Positions 43,746 through 52,179 are shown, counted from the first letter of the stretch. The stretch: DNA of 64,000 bases from JAGRGG01 sp965217265 (GCA_965217265.1 CBDCHP010000012.1:372001-436000), one strand, 5' to 3'. Program-made: numbers and translations. Notes: generated by a model not told the origin, from the letters alone.

Positions 43746-44423
43746 TCAGGCCGGGCTGCGGGTCTCGACCAATTCCCAGTTCGGGTCGGCGTTGGCCGTG
43801 TCGCGCTCGAAGGTCCAGACGTCCTCGACCTCGGCGACCTCGGACGGGTCGCCGTCGATGACCGCGCCGTCCTTGTCCTTGAAGACGCCGACCTGCTGGC
43901 TCACGAAGCGGACGCCGACCCTGGCCACCCGGCCGCGCATGACGGCCCCGGCGACCTCGGCGGTCGGCACGGCGACGATCTGCAACTCGTGCGTCTCGCC
44001 CTTGTCCTCGCGCTCGGCGATGACGGCATCAAAGCCGCGAAAGACGTCGTCGGCGAGCAGCGGCTTGAGCGCGTCGCGGTCGCCCCTGGCGAACGCCTCG
44101 ATGATCATCGTGAACGCCGACTTGGCGCCGCCCAAGAAGCCGTCGAGGTCGAAGCCGGGGTCGGCGAGCCGGATCGCGGCCAGGCCCTGCTTCACCCCCT
44201 CGTCGCGCGGGTCGGCGACGCGGCCCTCGGTCTCGATCGGCATCGGCCCCGTGACCGGCTTGGCGCCCGCCTCGCGCCCGGCGGGCCGCGCGGCCTCGAC
44301 GCCGGACGGGCGCCGCCGCTCCTGGCCGGTCTTCTTGCCCAGGACGCTGCGCAACCGAAGCGCGATGAACGCCGCGACCATGGCGAAGAGAATGATGTCG
44401 ATGTAGGCGAAGTTTCCGGACAT
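43746..44423 (-). CDS. Tim44-domain (TimA-like) membrane protein
   Basis: 225 residues from ATG 44423 (MSGNFAYIDIILFAMVAAF). N-terminal membrane helix (about 5-22), a charged linker, then a Tim44/Tim44-like domain (about 75-220; FDLDGFLGGAKSAFTMIIEA, VGVRFVSQQVGVFKDKDG, VEDVWTFERDTANADPNWEL). Bacterial homologues of mitochondrial Tim44 occur next to fxsA and secB in alphaproteobacteria and are thought to act at the inner membrane. Divergent from fxsA with about 115 bases between the starts. Confidence 0.9.
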   Translation of the reverse strand: MSGNFAYIDIILFAMVAAFIALRLRSVLGKKTGQERRRPSGVEAARPAGREAGAKPVTGPMPIETEGRVADPRDEGVKQGLAAIRLADPGFDLDGFLGGAKSAFTMIIEAFARGDRDALKPLLADDVFRGFDAVIAEREDKGETHELQIVAVPTAEVAGAVMRGRVARVGVRFVSQQVGVFKDKDGAVIDGDPSEVAEVEDVWTFERDTANADPNWELVETRSPA

Positions 44424-44538
44424 GATTCCTGGTCGTCGGTTGCGGAACGTGGCGGGCAGAAATACGATGGCGGGTGGCGTAGACCCCGTCGTAGCATCAT
44501 ATAAGGTCGGTCCCCAGAAAACAAACCGGCGAATTCCC

Positions 44539-45036
44539 GTGCCGCTCGCAGTCATCCTCCTTCTTCTCTTCATCCTGGTGCCCGCGGGCGAGATCGCGGT
44601 CCTGATCAAGGTCGGCGGCGTCATCGGCGTCGGCTGGACGCTGGTCTTGATCCTGGCGACCGCGTTCTTGGGCAGCGCCCTCATTCGCCGCCAGGGGCTG
44701 GGATTGATCGCCAAGGCGCGCCGCGAGGTCGATCAGGGCCGTCCGCCGGTGCGCGAGGCGTTCTCGGGCCTGTGCCTCGTCGTCGGCGGCCTGATGCTGC
44801 TGACGCCGGGCTTCATCACCGATACGCTCGGCTTCATCCTGCTGCTGCCGCCGGTGCAAAACGCGCTCCGCCGCCGCCTGACCCGCAACATCGAGGTGCG
44901 CACCGCGCGGCAGTCCGGGTCGCCCGCCGAGGCGCGGCCCCGGGTCATCGAGGGCGAGTTCGAGACGGTCGACGACGACCCGCCGAAAGCCGGCGCCGAC
45001 CTGCCCCCGCCGAGCGGCGGCTGGGGCCGGCGCTGA
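44539..45036 (+). CDS. fxsA: FxsA-family inner-membrane protein
   Basis: 165 residues from GTG 44539, giving MPLAVILLLLFILVPAGEIA, the usual FxsA start; longer starts (ATG 44467) would run through a TATAAG box near 44495. Membrane segments at about 3-22, 30-50 and 75-97. GRPPVREAFSGLCLVVGGLM and LTPGFITDTLGFILLLPPVQ are family signatures. E. coli FxsA relieves phage exclusion by F plasmid PifA; its cellular role is not settled. Overlaps the phosphatase gene (TGATG). Confidence 0.9.
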   Translation: MPLAVILLLLFILVPAGEIAVLIKVGGVIGVGWTLVLILATAFLGSALIRRQGLGLIAKARREVDQGRPPVREAFSGLCLVVGGLMLLTPGFITDTLGFILLLPPVQNALRRRLTRNIEVRTARQSGSPAEARPRVIEGEFETVDDDPPKAGADLPPPSGGWGRR

Positions 45037-45563
45037 TGCTGCTCGTCCGGCACGGCGAGTCAGAATGGAACCGGCACTTCGGCGCCACGCGCATCGACGT
45101 CGGCCTACCCGATCCCGGCCTCACCGAAACCGGGGCCGAGCAGGCGCTGGCGGCGGCGGCGGCGCTGCTAGGGCATAACGTCGCGCGGCTGCTCAGCAGC
45201 CCCTACCGGCGCACGCTGGCGACGGCAGGCCCAATCGCCGCCCGCCTTGGCCTGTTGATCGGGATCGAGCCGATTGTTCGCGAGCGCTGCGCCTTTTCCT
45301 GCGATCTCGGCAGCAAGCCCGCCGAACTCGCGCAGGTTTGGCCCGACCTCGACTTCGACGGGCTCGACGATCGCTGGTGGGGCGGGCGCATCGAGAGCGA
45401 GCAGAGCCTTGAGCGCCGGGCGCGGAGCTTCTATGAGCGGGCCGAGGCTTGGCCGGACCGCGACCGGGTCGCGGTCGTGACGCACTGGGGCTTCATTCGC
45501 GCCCTCACCGGCAAGTCCGTCGGCAACGCCGAGATCGTCCGCGTCGCCTTCGCGCCCCGATAG
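45036..45563 (+). CDS. Histidine phosphatase (phosphoglycerate mutase-like) family protein
   Basis: 175 residues from ATG 45036, which shares its A with the fxsA stop. RHG motif at the start (MLLVRHGESEWN), LSSPYRRTLATAGPIA as the second phosphate-site block, and VAVVTHWGFIRALTG with the second catalytic His (about 147). Substrate unknown; SixA- and cobC-type members look similar. Lies between fxsA and secB, where alphaproteobacteria usually have secB directly. Confidence 0.88.
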   Translation: MLLVRHGESEWNRHFGATRIDVGLPDPGLTETGAEQALAAAAALLGHNVARLLSSPYRRTLATAGPIAARLGLLIGIEPIVRERCAFSCDLGSKPAELAQVWPDLDFDGLDDRWWGGRIESEQSLERRARSFYERAEAWPDRDRVAVVTHWGFIRALTGKSVGNAEIVRVAFAPR

Positions 45564-45646
45564 GCCCCGCCCCGCAAGTGTCCCACCGGCGCCGACGCGC
45601 CATAGACAGACGCACGCGACCACCACCCCACGAGGAGAACGAGACG

Positions 45647-46162
45647 ATGGCCGAGGAAGCCGCCCCCCAAGGTGCCGCCGGCAGCGAAGCGCAGCAGCCG
45701 CCGCGCCTGTCGATCCTGACCCAGTACGTCAAGGACCTGTCGTTCGAGAACCCGAAAGCGCCGCAGGGGCTGCAGGCGGCGGCCCAGCGGCCGCAGATCG
45801 AGATCAAGGTCGACGTCAACGCCAAGGGCGTCGGCGAGGGCCAGTACGAGGTCTCCTTGCAGCTCAACGTGCAGGCGAAGGCGGAAGAGGACACCATCTT
45901 CCTCCTCGAACTGGCCTACGGCGGCGTCTTCACGCTCGCCAACATCCCGCAAGACAGCCTGCAGCCGCTCTTGCTGATCGAGTGCCCGCGCCTGTTGTTC
46001 CCGTTCGCCCGCCGCATCGTCGCCGACACGACCCGCGACGGCGGCTTCCCACCCTTGATGATCGACCCGATCGACTTCGTCACCCTTTATCGCCGCAAGG
46101 TGCAAGAGGCGCAGGGCCAAGCGCAGGCGGCGAGCGAGACGAGCCCCAGCAACATCGTTTGA
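45647..46162 (+). CDS. secB: Protein-export chaperone SecB
   Basis: 171 residues from ATG 45647 with GAGGAG upstream. LSILTQYVKDLSFENPKAP is the SecB N-terminal signature; YEVSLQLNVQAKAEEDTIFL, YGGVFTLANIP and LLIECPRLLFPFARRIVADT give the client-groove core, ending GGFPPLMIDPIDFVTLY. SecB holds preproteins unfolded for SecA. It is the last gene before convergent S element copy 3. Confidence 0.97.
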   Translation: MAEEAAPQGAAGSEAQQPPRLSILTQYVKDLSFENPKAPQGLQAAAQRPQIEIKVDVNAKGVGEGQYEVSLQLNVQAKAEEDTIFLLELAYGGVFTLANIPQDSLQPLLLIECPRLLFPFARRIVADTTRDGGFPPLMIDPIDFVTLYRRKVQEAQGQAQAASETSPSNIV

Positions 46163-46234
46163 GACCGAGACGGCTAGGTCACTGCTCCCGCCCGCGGGGG
46201 CGCTAGGCCGGGGCAGACGGTTGCTCTCGCCTCA

Positions 46235-46335
46235 CGCCCCGGACTCGATCCGGGGCCTAACGGTTCAAACTGCTAAGACGTTCACTGAACGTCTTTCGGG
46301 CGAGACCATCTAGGCCCCGGATCAAGTCCGGGGCG
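46235..46335. repeat. S element copy 3
   Basis: Two palindromes (CGCCCCGGACTCGATCCGGG and GCCCCGGATCAAGTCCGGGG) flank a spacer with GACGTTCACTGAACGTC and CTTTCGGGCGAGA, the latter reversed relative to copy 2. Lies between the convergent secB and LOG genes. Confidence 0.75.
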
Positions 46336-46366
46336 TGACCCTGTTTCAAATTGTCCGGAAGTCGCT

Positions 46367-46912
46367 TTAGCCCGACGTCCCCAACCGCGCCAACGCCCCC
46401 GCCACGTCGGGCACCGTCTCGATCAGCCCCGCGATCGACGGGTCGGCGAAGCCCTTGGCGACGACGTCCTCGTACATCGAGAGAAACGGCGCCCAGTAGC
46501 CCTCGACGTCGACGAGCAGGATCGGCTTGGCGTGGTAGCCGAGCTGCTTCAAGGTCACGACCTCCAGAACCTCGTCGAGGGTGCCGAGCCCCCCCGGCAG
46601 GGCGACGAAGGCGTCGCTGCGCGCGATCATCACCGTCTTGCGCTCGGCCATCGTCTCGGTGACGACGAGTTCGGCGATGTCGTGCTTGCCGGCCTCGCGC
46701 GCCATCAATTGCCGGGGAATGACCCCGATCACCTTCCCGCCGGCGTCGGTCGCGGCGTTGGCGGCGAGCCCCATCAAGCCGACGTCGCCGCCGCCGTAGA
46801 CGAGCGTGACGCCGCGCACGCCCAAGCCGCGGCCGAGGTCGCGGGCGGCGTTGGCAAACGCGGGCGATGCCCCGTGCCTGGAGCCGCAGAACAAGCAGAC
46901 GCTCGTCGTCAC
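46367..46912 (-). CDS. LOG-family protein (TIGR00730, nucleotide 5'-monophosphate phosphoribohydrolase-like)
   Basis: 181 residues from GTG 46912, overlapping the ilvE stop (GTGA). SVCLFCGSRHGASPAF at the N-terminus, GVTLVYGGGDVGLMG, and the LOG signature MAERKTVMIARSDAFVALPG followed by GLGTLDEVLE (PGGxGTxxE). These enzymes release ribose phosphate from AMP-type nucleotides and can make free cytokinins; some are described as lysine decarboxylases in error. Coupled to ilvE. Confidence 0.92.
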   Translation of the reverse strand: MTTSVCLFCGSRHGASPAFANAARDLGRGLGVRGVTLVYGGGDVGLMGLAANAATDAGGKVIGVIPRQLMAREAGKHDIAELVVTETMAERKTVMIARSDAFVALPGGLGTLDEVLEVVTLKQLGYHAKPILLVDVEGYWAPFLSMYEDVVAKGFADPSIAGLIETVPDVAGALARLGTSG

Positions 46913-47772
46913 GTCGTCTTGCGCGTCTCGTCGCGGTAGGCGTCGACCAGCGAGCGGGTCACCTCGCCCGCCTGGAAGGTGAGGTCGTCGATCGCGCGCA
47001 CCGGGGTCACTTCGGCGGCCGTGCCGGTGACGAACACCTCCTGCGCGTCGCCCACCTCTTCCGGCCGGATGTGGCGCTCGATCACCTCGATGCCCATCAA
47101 GCGCGCGAGGTCGACCACCGTGCGCCGCGTGATGCCGTTTAGAAAACAGTCCGGCAGCGGCGTGTGGATCTTGCCGTCGATGACGAAGAAGATGTTGGCC
47201 CCCGTCGTCTCGGCGACGTAGCCGCGATAGTCGAGCATCAGCGCGTCGCCGAAGCCCTTGGCCTCGGCCGCGTGCTTCGAGATCGTGCAGATCATGTAGA
47301 GGCCCGCCGCCTTGGCGTGGATCGGGGCGGTGTTGGGCGCGGGCCGGTCGTAGGGTGCCCGCGTCAGGCGCAAGTCGCTGTAGTAGTCGCCCCAGGGCCA
47401 GACCGCGATCGCGGTGTTGATCTTGGAGGATTGCGCCGAGACGCCCATCATCTCCGAGCCGCGCCACGCGAGCGGGCGGACGTAGCAGTCGGTGAAGCCG
47501 TTCTTCTCGATCGTCGCCGCCTTGGCTCGATCCAACGCCTCGTCGTCGTAGGGCACCTCGAAGCCCAGGATCCGGCCGCTCTCGATCAGGCGCTGGCTGT
47601 GCTGGTTGCTCTTGAAGATCCGCCCGTTATAGCAGCGCTCGCCCTCGAAGACGCACGAGCCGTAGTGCAGCCCGTGGGTGAGGACGTGGACCTTCGCCTC
47701 CTTCCAGGGGACGAACTCGCCGTTGAGCCAGATGTGGCCGTCGCGGGCGTCGAAGGGGATGAGGTCGGCCAT
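46909..47772 (-). CDS. ilvE: Branched-chain amino acid aminotransferase
   Basis: 287 residues from ATG 47772 (MADLIPFDARDGHIWLNGEF); an ATG nine bases upstream (47781) is equally possible. PLP class IV fold: VHVLTHGLHYGSCVFEGERC, RPLAWRGSEMMGVSAQ, the PLP lysine in HAKAAGLYMICTISKHAAEA, LDYRGYVAETTGANIFFV and FVTGTAAEVTPVRAID. Final step of Leu/Ile/Val synthesis. Divergent from the MarR-type gene with about 165 bases between the starts. Confidence 0.93.
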   Translation of the reverse strand: MADLIPFDARDGHIWLNGEFVPWKEAKVHVLTHGLHYGSCVFEGERCYNGRIFKSNQHSQRLIESGRILGFEVPYDDEALDRAKAATIEKNGFTDCYVRPLAWRGSEMMGVSAQSSKINTAIAVWPWGDYYSDLRLTRAPYDRPAPNTAPIHAKAAGLYMICTISKHAAEAKGFGDALMLDYRGYVAETTGANIFFVIDGKIHTPLPDCFLNGITRRTVVDLARLMGIEVIERHIRPEEVGDAQEVFVTGTAAEVTPVRAIDDLTFQAGEVTRSLVDAYRDETRKTT

Positions 47773-47939
47773 GCCGATCATGAACTCGCGCGGGCGGGAG
47801 ACGGGGGGCCCCGGTCGGGGCCCGTGTCCCGGGCCGGGGCTGCATTGGGGGATTACGATCGCTATCATTGGGCCTAAGACGTGTCAACGCGCCGGACCTC
47901 GTGGCCCGGCCGAAGAGCGAGAGCGGCCAGCCCCACCCC

Positions 47940-48428
47940 ATGCGCCCCGAGACGCCGAGCAACCCGCTTTTCCTGCGCGAGGAGGAACTCGACCGCAGCC
48001 TGGAGGCGCTGTTTTGCGCCGCGACGGTCCTGGAACGGCCGCTGCTCGGCCCCTTGGCCGCCGCCGGGCTCGTCTTGGAGGACTACCGCCTCCTCCTCCT
48101 CGTCCGCCGCCGCGCCGGCCTCACCGGGGCGAAGCTCGCAGCGCTCACCGGCACGCCGAAGCAGACGCTGTTTCGTCGCCTGGCGGCGCTCGAAGCCGGG
48201 GGGCACCTCGCCCGCGCCGTCGATCCGGCCGATCGGCGCCGGCGCCCCTTGCGGCTGACGGCCAAGGGCGACGCCCTCTTGCGCGCCTTGACAGCACCGC
48301 AGCAGGGGCGGCTGCGGCGGGCGTTTCGCAAGGCCGGGCCGCACGCGGTCGAGGGCTTCGCCCAGGTGCTGCGCGAGGTGGTGGCGCCCGACGTTCGCCC
48401 GCCGCGCGACTTCGAGGACGAGCCGTGA
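47940..48428 (+). CDS. MarR-family regulator (PetP-like)
   Basis: 162 residues from ATG 47940. Winged helix with AALTGTPKQTLFRRLAALEA as the recognition region and RAVDPADRRRRPLRLTAKGD as the wing. Its TGA overlaps the GTG of an OmpR-type regulator, the arrangement of petP-petR in purple alphaproteobacteria, where both are needed for cytochrome bc1 expression and growth. The neighbouring ilvE also fits that neighbourhood. Function by context only. Confidence 0.82.
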   Translation: MRPETPSNPLFLREEELDRSLEALFCAATVLERPLLGPLAAAGLVLEDYRLLLLVRRRAGLTGAKLAALTGTPKQTLFRRLAALEAGGHLARAVDPADRRRRPLRLTAKGDALLRALTAPQQGRLRRAFRKAGPHAVEGFAQVLREVVAPDVRPPRDFEDEP

Positions 48429-49102
48429 GCGGGGCGCACGTCCTCGTCGTCGACGACGACCCGCGGCTATGCGCCCTCTTGGAGCGCTACCTGACGCGGC
48501 AGGGCTACGCCGTGACCACGGCGTCCGACGCCCTGGCCGCGCGGGCGCGGCTGCGGGGGATGCACTTCGATCTCATCGTCCTCGACGTGATGCTGCCCGA
48601 CACCGACGGCGTGGCGCTCACGGCCGAATTGCGCCGGTCGAGCGACGTGCCGGTCTTGCTGCTCACGGCGCTTGGCGAGGCCGGGGACCGGATCAAGGGG
48701 CTGGAGGCCGGCGCCGACGACTACCTGACCAAGCCCTTCGAGCCGCGCGAACTCGTGCTGCGCGTCGAGGGCATCCTGCGCCGGGCGCGGCTCGCGGCAC
48801 CGCCGGCGCAGGTCGTGTTCGGCCGCTTCGCCTTCGACCTTGAGCGCGCCGAACTGGTCGAGGACGGCCGGCCGGTCCACCTCACCACCGGCGAGGCAGC
48901 GCTGCTCGCCTGCCTCGCCCGCCAGCCGAACCGGCCGCTGACCCGCCAGGAACTCGCCGAGTGCGGCCGCGTCGTCGGCTCGGATCGGGCGGTCGACGTG
49001 CAGATGACCCGCCTGCGCCGCAAGCTGGAGGACGACCCGCGCCAGCCGCGCCACCTCCTCACCATGCGCGGCGAGGGCTATGTCTTGCGTACCGACGGCT
49101 AG
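48425..49102 (+). CDS. OmpR-family response regulator (PetR-like)
   Basis: 225 residues from GTG 48425. Complete receiver: acidic VVDDDPRL (10-12), phospho-acceptor Asp54 in LDVMLPDTDG, Thr in LLLTALG, Lys in YLTKPFEPREL. C-terminal OmpR winged helix with AVDVQMTRLRRKLEDDPRQP and RGEGYVL. Partner of the MarR-type PetP-like gene (overlap GTGA) and of the histidine kinase 10 bases downstream. Confidence 0.9.
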   Translation: MSGAHVLVVDDDPRLCALLERYLTRQGYAVTTASDALAARARLRGMHFDLIVLDVMLPDTDGVALTAELRRSSDVPVLLLTALGEAGDRIKGLEAGADDYLTKPFEPRELVLRVEGILRRARLAAPPAQVVFGRFAFDLERAELVEDGRPVHLTTGEAALLACLARQPNRPLTRQELAECGRVVGSDRAVDVQMTRLRRKLEDDPRQPRHLLTMRGEGYVLRTDG

Positions 49103-49112
49103 GGGACGGCGC

Positions 49113-50444
49113 ATGGGTCCTGTCCGCAACGCCTTGAACGCCGCCGTCGTGCCGCGCTCCTTGTTCTGGCGCTCGTTCCTGATCGTCGTCGTGCCGCTGC
49201 TCGTCCTCCAGATCGTCCTCACCGTCATCTTCTACAACCGGCACTGGGACACGGTGACGAAGTGGCTGGCGACCGGCGTCGCCGGCGAGGTGGCGCTGTT
49301 GGCCGACCTCGTCGACAGGACGCCGGACCCGAGCGCGCGCGCGGCCCTGATCGAGCGCTTCGCCGCGCGCACCGGGCTCGACGTCACCTACGCGCCCGGC
49401 GCCGGCCTCGACGCGCCGCCGCCGTCGGGGCGGCGGCTCTCGCACATCGACTTGAAGATCGTCGAGGCCTTCGAGGAGGGGCTGGAGCGGCCGTTCAGGC
49501 TCGACTTGGCCGGCAGCGCCGGGCGGGTCCAGATCGAGGTCGAAGCCTTGGGGGGAAGGCTTACGGTGCTCGCCGAACGGCGGCGGGTGACCTCGACGAC
49601 GACGCGGCTGTTGCTGTTTTGGATGGTCGGCGCGTCGGCCGTCCTGATCGCGTTCGCGGTCTACTTTTTGCGCTTGCAGGTGCGGCCGATCCGCCAGCTC
49701 GCCGCCGCGGTCGAGGGCTTCGGCAAGGGCCGCGACGTCGGCGACTTTCGCTTGCAGGGTGCGGCCGAGATCCGTCAGGCCGCCGCCGCCTTCAACACCA
49801 TGCGCGAGCGCATCCTGCGCCACATCGCCCAGCGCACCGAGATGCTGGCCGCGATCAGCCACGACCTGCGCACCCCCTTGACCCGCATGAAGCTGGAGCT
49901 GGCGATGCTGCCCGAGGACGCGGCGGCCGACGGGCTCAAGTGCGACGTCGCCGAGATGATGGAGTTGGTCGAGACCTACCTCGCCTTCGTGCGCGGCGAG
50001 GAGGGCGAGGCGGTCGAGCCGGTCGACCTCAAGCCCGTCTTCGCCGCCATGCGCGCGCGCGTCGAGCGCGCCGGCCGCGAGCCGTTCGCCTTCGAGGATG
50101 CCGGCCTCGAAGTCCCCGCCCGGCCGCTCGCCTTTCGCCGGGCACTCGCCAACTTGATCGACAACGCCTGCCGCCACGGCAAGCGGGTGCGCCTGGCCGC
50201 CGAGCGCCGGCCGCACGACGTGCGCATCCACGTCGAGGACGACGGCCCCGGCGTTCCGATCGAGCTGCGCGACCGGGTGTTCCAGCCCTTCTTTCGCGCC
50301 GACCCCGCCCGCCGCCGCGCGACGGGCGGCACCGGCCTCGGCCTCACCATCGCCCGCGACATCGTGCTCGGCCACGGCGGCGACATCCGCCTCGGCCAGT
50401 CCGATCTCGGCGGGTTGCGCGCCACCTTGCGGCTGCCGGTTTAA
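49113..50444 (+). CDS. EnvZ-like sensor histidine kinase
   Basis: 443 residues from ATG 49113. Two membrane helices (about 20-42 and 170-192) enclose a periplasmic sensor of about 125 residues; HAMP follows (RPIRQLAAAVEGFGKG). Catalytic core: H-box AAISHDLRTPLTRMK (His about 251), N-box ALANLIDNACRHGK (about 345), DDGPGVP, and GGTGLGLTIARDIV. Likely phosphorylates the PetR-like regulator just upstream. TAA at the end is part of repeat R11. Confidence 0.93.
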   Translation: MGPVRNALNAAVVPRSLFWRSFLIVVVPLLVLQIVLTVIFYNRHWDTVTKWLATGVAGEVALLADLVDRTPDPSARAALIERFAARTGLDVTYAPGAGLDAPPPSGRRLSHIDLKIVEAFEEGLERPFRLDLAGSAGRVQIEVEALGGRLTVLAERRRVTSTTTRLLLFWMVGASAVLIAFAVYFLRLQVRPIRQLAAAVEGFGKGRDVGDFRLQGAAEIRQAAAAFNTMRERILRHIAQRTEMLAAISHDLRTPLTRMKLELAMLPEDAAADGLKCDVAEMMELVETYLAFVRGEEGEAVEPVDLKPVFAAMRARVERAGREPFAFEDAGLEVPARPLAFRRALANLIDNACRHGKRVRLAAERRPHDVRIHVEDDGPGVPIELRDRVFQPFFRADPARRRATGGTGLGLTIARDIVLGHGGDIRLGQSDLGGLRATLRLPV

Positions 50445-50579
50445 CGCTTCGCGTGCGCTGCCGCGCGGGCTTTTTTCTTCTCTTCTTGTCTTTGTTCGAG
50501 ATTGGCCCTCGGCGCCCCGGCCAATCTCCTGCGTTAACACTGGCAAAAAAAGAAAAGCCGCGCGCAGCGCCGCGAAGTG
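50443..50579. repeat. R element copy 11
   Basis: Starts in the TAA of the histidine kinase (TTTAACGCTTCGCGTGCGC), has core GCGTTAACACTGGCAAAAA and a shortened right arm (GCGCAGCGCCGCGAAGTG). It ends just before the rpsD promoter, so it separates the two-component operon from rpsD. Confidence 0.85.
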
Positions 50580-50583
50580 CCCC

Positions 50584-50611
50584 TTGACCCCGCCCGCCCA
50601 CACCCTATAAC
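50584..50611 (+). promoter_or_regulatory. Sigma-70-type promoter of rpsD
   Basis: TTGACC at 50584-50589 and TATAAC at 50606-50611, 16 bases apart, about 65 bases before the rpsD ATG and directly after repeat R11. Confidence 0.65.
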
Positions 50612-50621
50612 ACGTTCAGCC

Positions 50622-50654
50622 ACGGCCGGGCTCTCGCTCGGCCGTCCCCTTTTT
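50622..50654 (+). promoter_or_regulatory. Attenuator-like hairpin in the rpsD leader
   Basis: ACGGCCG (50622-50628) pairs with CGGCCGT (50639-50645) around a 10-base loop, followed by CCCC and five T. It lies between the promoter and the ATG of rpsD, so it could be a premature terminator in the leader rather than a terminator of the upstream operon. S4 often autoregulates its own operon, which would fit, but no S4-binding pseudoknot was demonstrated. Confidence 0.5.
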
Positions 50655-50675
50655 GCACGGGCTGACAGCGAAGGC

Positions 50676-51290
50676 ATGACCAAGCGTATCGAGTCGAAGA
50701 ACAAGCTCGCCCGTCGGCTGGGCGTCAACCTCTGGGGCCGTCCCAAGAGCCCGCTGGCCCGGCGCGACTATCCCCCCGGCCAGCACGGCCAGAAGCGGCG
50801 CAAGGTGTCCGACTACGGCAACCAGTTGGCGGCGAAGCAGAAACTGCGCGGCTACTACGCCAACATCACCGAAAAGCAGTTTCGCCGCGCCTACGAGGCG
50901 GCGTCCAAGCACCGCGGCGACACGGCCGAGAACCTGATCGGCCTGTTGGAGCGCCGGCTCGACATCACCGTCTATCGGATGAACTTCGTGCCGACGGTGT
51001 TCGCCGCGCGCCAGCTCGTCAACCACGGCCACGTCCTCGTCAACGGCAAGCGGGTCAACATCCCCAGCTACCAGTTGAAGGAGGGCGACACGGTCGAGGT
51101 CAAGGAGCGCTCGAAGCAGATGCTGCTCGTGCTCGAATCGATCCAGCGCCCCGAGCGCGACGTGCCGGAATACCTCGCCGTCGACTACAAGGCGGTCAAG
51201 GGCACCTACGTTCGCGTGCCGAAGCTGGGCGACGTGCCCTACCCGGTGCAGATGGAGCCCAACCTCGTCATCGAGTACTACTCGCGCTGA
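50676..51290 (+). CDS. rpsD: 30S ribosomal protein S4 (uS4)
   Basis: 204 residues from ATG 50676 (MTKRIESKNKLARRLGVNLW). Conserved SPLARRDYPPGQHGQKRRKV, LRGYYANITEKQFRRAYEAA, the S4 RNA-binding motif ERRLDITVYRMNFVPTVFAA with RQLVNHGHVLVNGKRVN, and C-terminal EPNLVIEYYSR. Primary 16S rRNA-binding protein. Monocistronic-looking with its own promoter. Confidence 0.98.
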   Translation: MTKRIESKNKLARRLGVNLWGRPKSPLARRDYPPGQHGQKRRKVSDYGNQLAAKQKLRGYYANITEKQFRRAYEAASKHRGDTAENLIGLLERRLDITVYRMNFVPTVFAARQLVNHGHVLVNGKRVNIPSYQLKEGDTVEVKERSKQMLLVLESIQRPERDVPEYLAVDYKAVKGTYVRVPKLGDVPYPVQMEPNLVIEYYSR

Positions 51291-51298
51291 CCCTGGCC

Positions 51299-52048
51299 AT
51301 TCCCCGCCACGCACGGCCGCGCTCCTCGAGGGGCGCGGCCGTCGTCGTTCTGGCCCTGCTCCTCGCCTTCGCAGCGCCGCTCGCGGCCGCCGCCGGCGAG
51401 CGCGCCTACGTCCTCAACGTCTCCGGCGTCGAGGTGGCGCGGGTGCGCCTGACGCAGGCCGTGGACGCCGACACCGCGCGCCTCGGGCTCACCCTCAAGA
51501 ACAAGGGCCTGGCGCGCCTGTTCGCCGGCGAGACCGAGACCAGGATGGCGGCCGAGGTGGCGCTCGACCCCCCCCTGCCCCGCGCCTTCGACGCCACCTA
51601 CGCCAAACCCGATCGCACCCGCGAGATCGTGCTCCGCTACGAGCCCGATGGCGAGATCCGCGCCTTATCGCTGAAAAGCCAGGGCCGCGAGCGCGACAGC
51701 GAGGTGCCGCCCGCCGACCAAGCCGGCACGGTCGACCCGCTCACCGCCCTGGTTCAAGTCCAGGCGTGGTTGGCGTCCGAGCCCGCGCCCGACGCCGAGA
51801 TCGTCGTCCCGGTCTTCGACGGCCGCAAGCGCTTCGACGTCCGCCTGCGCCACGCCGGCCGGGACGCCGAGCGCCGCCCGCACGTCCGAGCGGCGATCAT
51901 CGGCCGCGTCGGCTTCGAGCCCGACGACGCCCTGGTCTCGATGCCAAGCACCCCCCCGACGTGGCTCGACGTCACGTTCGACGCGGGGCCGCACCCCCTG
52001 CCGCACAGTGTCGAGGGCAAGAACGCGCGGCTGGAGGTCGAGGGCTAG
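51299..52048 (+). CDS. DUF3108-like periplasmic protein lacking a canonical start codon
   Basis: The open frame after rpsD encodes a good signal peptide (SSRGAAVVVLALLLAFAAPL then AAAAGERAYVL) but holds no ATG, GTG or TTG before GTG 51434, which would remove the whole signal and the first strand. Candidate near-cognate starts are CTG 51293 and ATT 51299; I use the ATT position only as a placeholder. Mature part: VSGVEVARVRLTQAV, LKNKGLARLFAG, PKPDRTREIVLRY-like strands and VVPVFDGRKRFDVRLRHAG, as in DUF3108 proteins. Alternatives are a frameshifted or mis-sequenced start. Ends in TAG. Confidence 0.65.
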   Translation: MPRHARPRSSRGAAVVVLALLLAFAAPLAAAAGERAYVLNVSGVEVARVRLTQAVDADTARLGLTLKNKGLARLFAGETETRMAAEVALDPPLPRAFDATYAKPDRTREIVLRYEPDGEIRALSLKSQGRERDSEVPPADQAGTVDPLTALVQVQAWLASEPAPDAEIVVPVFDGRKRFDVRLRHAGRDAERRPHVRAAIIGRVGFEPDDALVSMPSTPPTWLDVTFDAGPHPLPHSVEGKNARLEVEG

Positions 52049-52179
52049 GACCCGCCGCGGCCGCGCCGCCGCCTTGATAGAAGCCGGCGGGGCCTTTGGC
52101 GCGAATTTGGGCCTGGGCCAAGCGTCTTCGGGCGGCGAAAGCGTTCACCTCGCCCGCGCCCTCGGCTAGAAGCACGTCC

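Noticed and set aside
46163..46366. Possible tRNA or small RNA in the secB-LOG gap
   Set aside because: The stem-loops there are the S element palindromes; no acceptor/TPsiC pattern of a tRNA is present.
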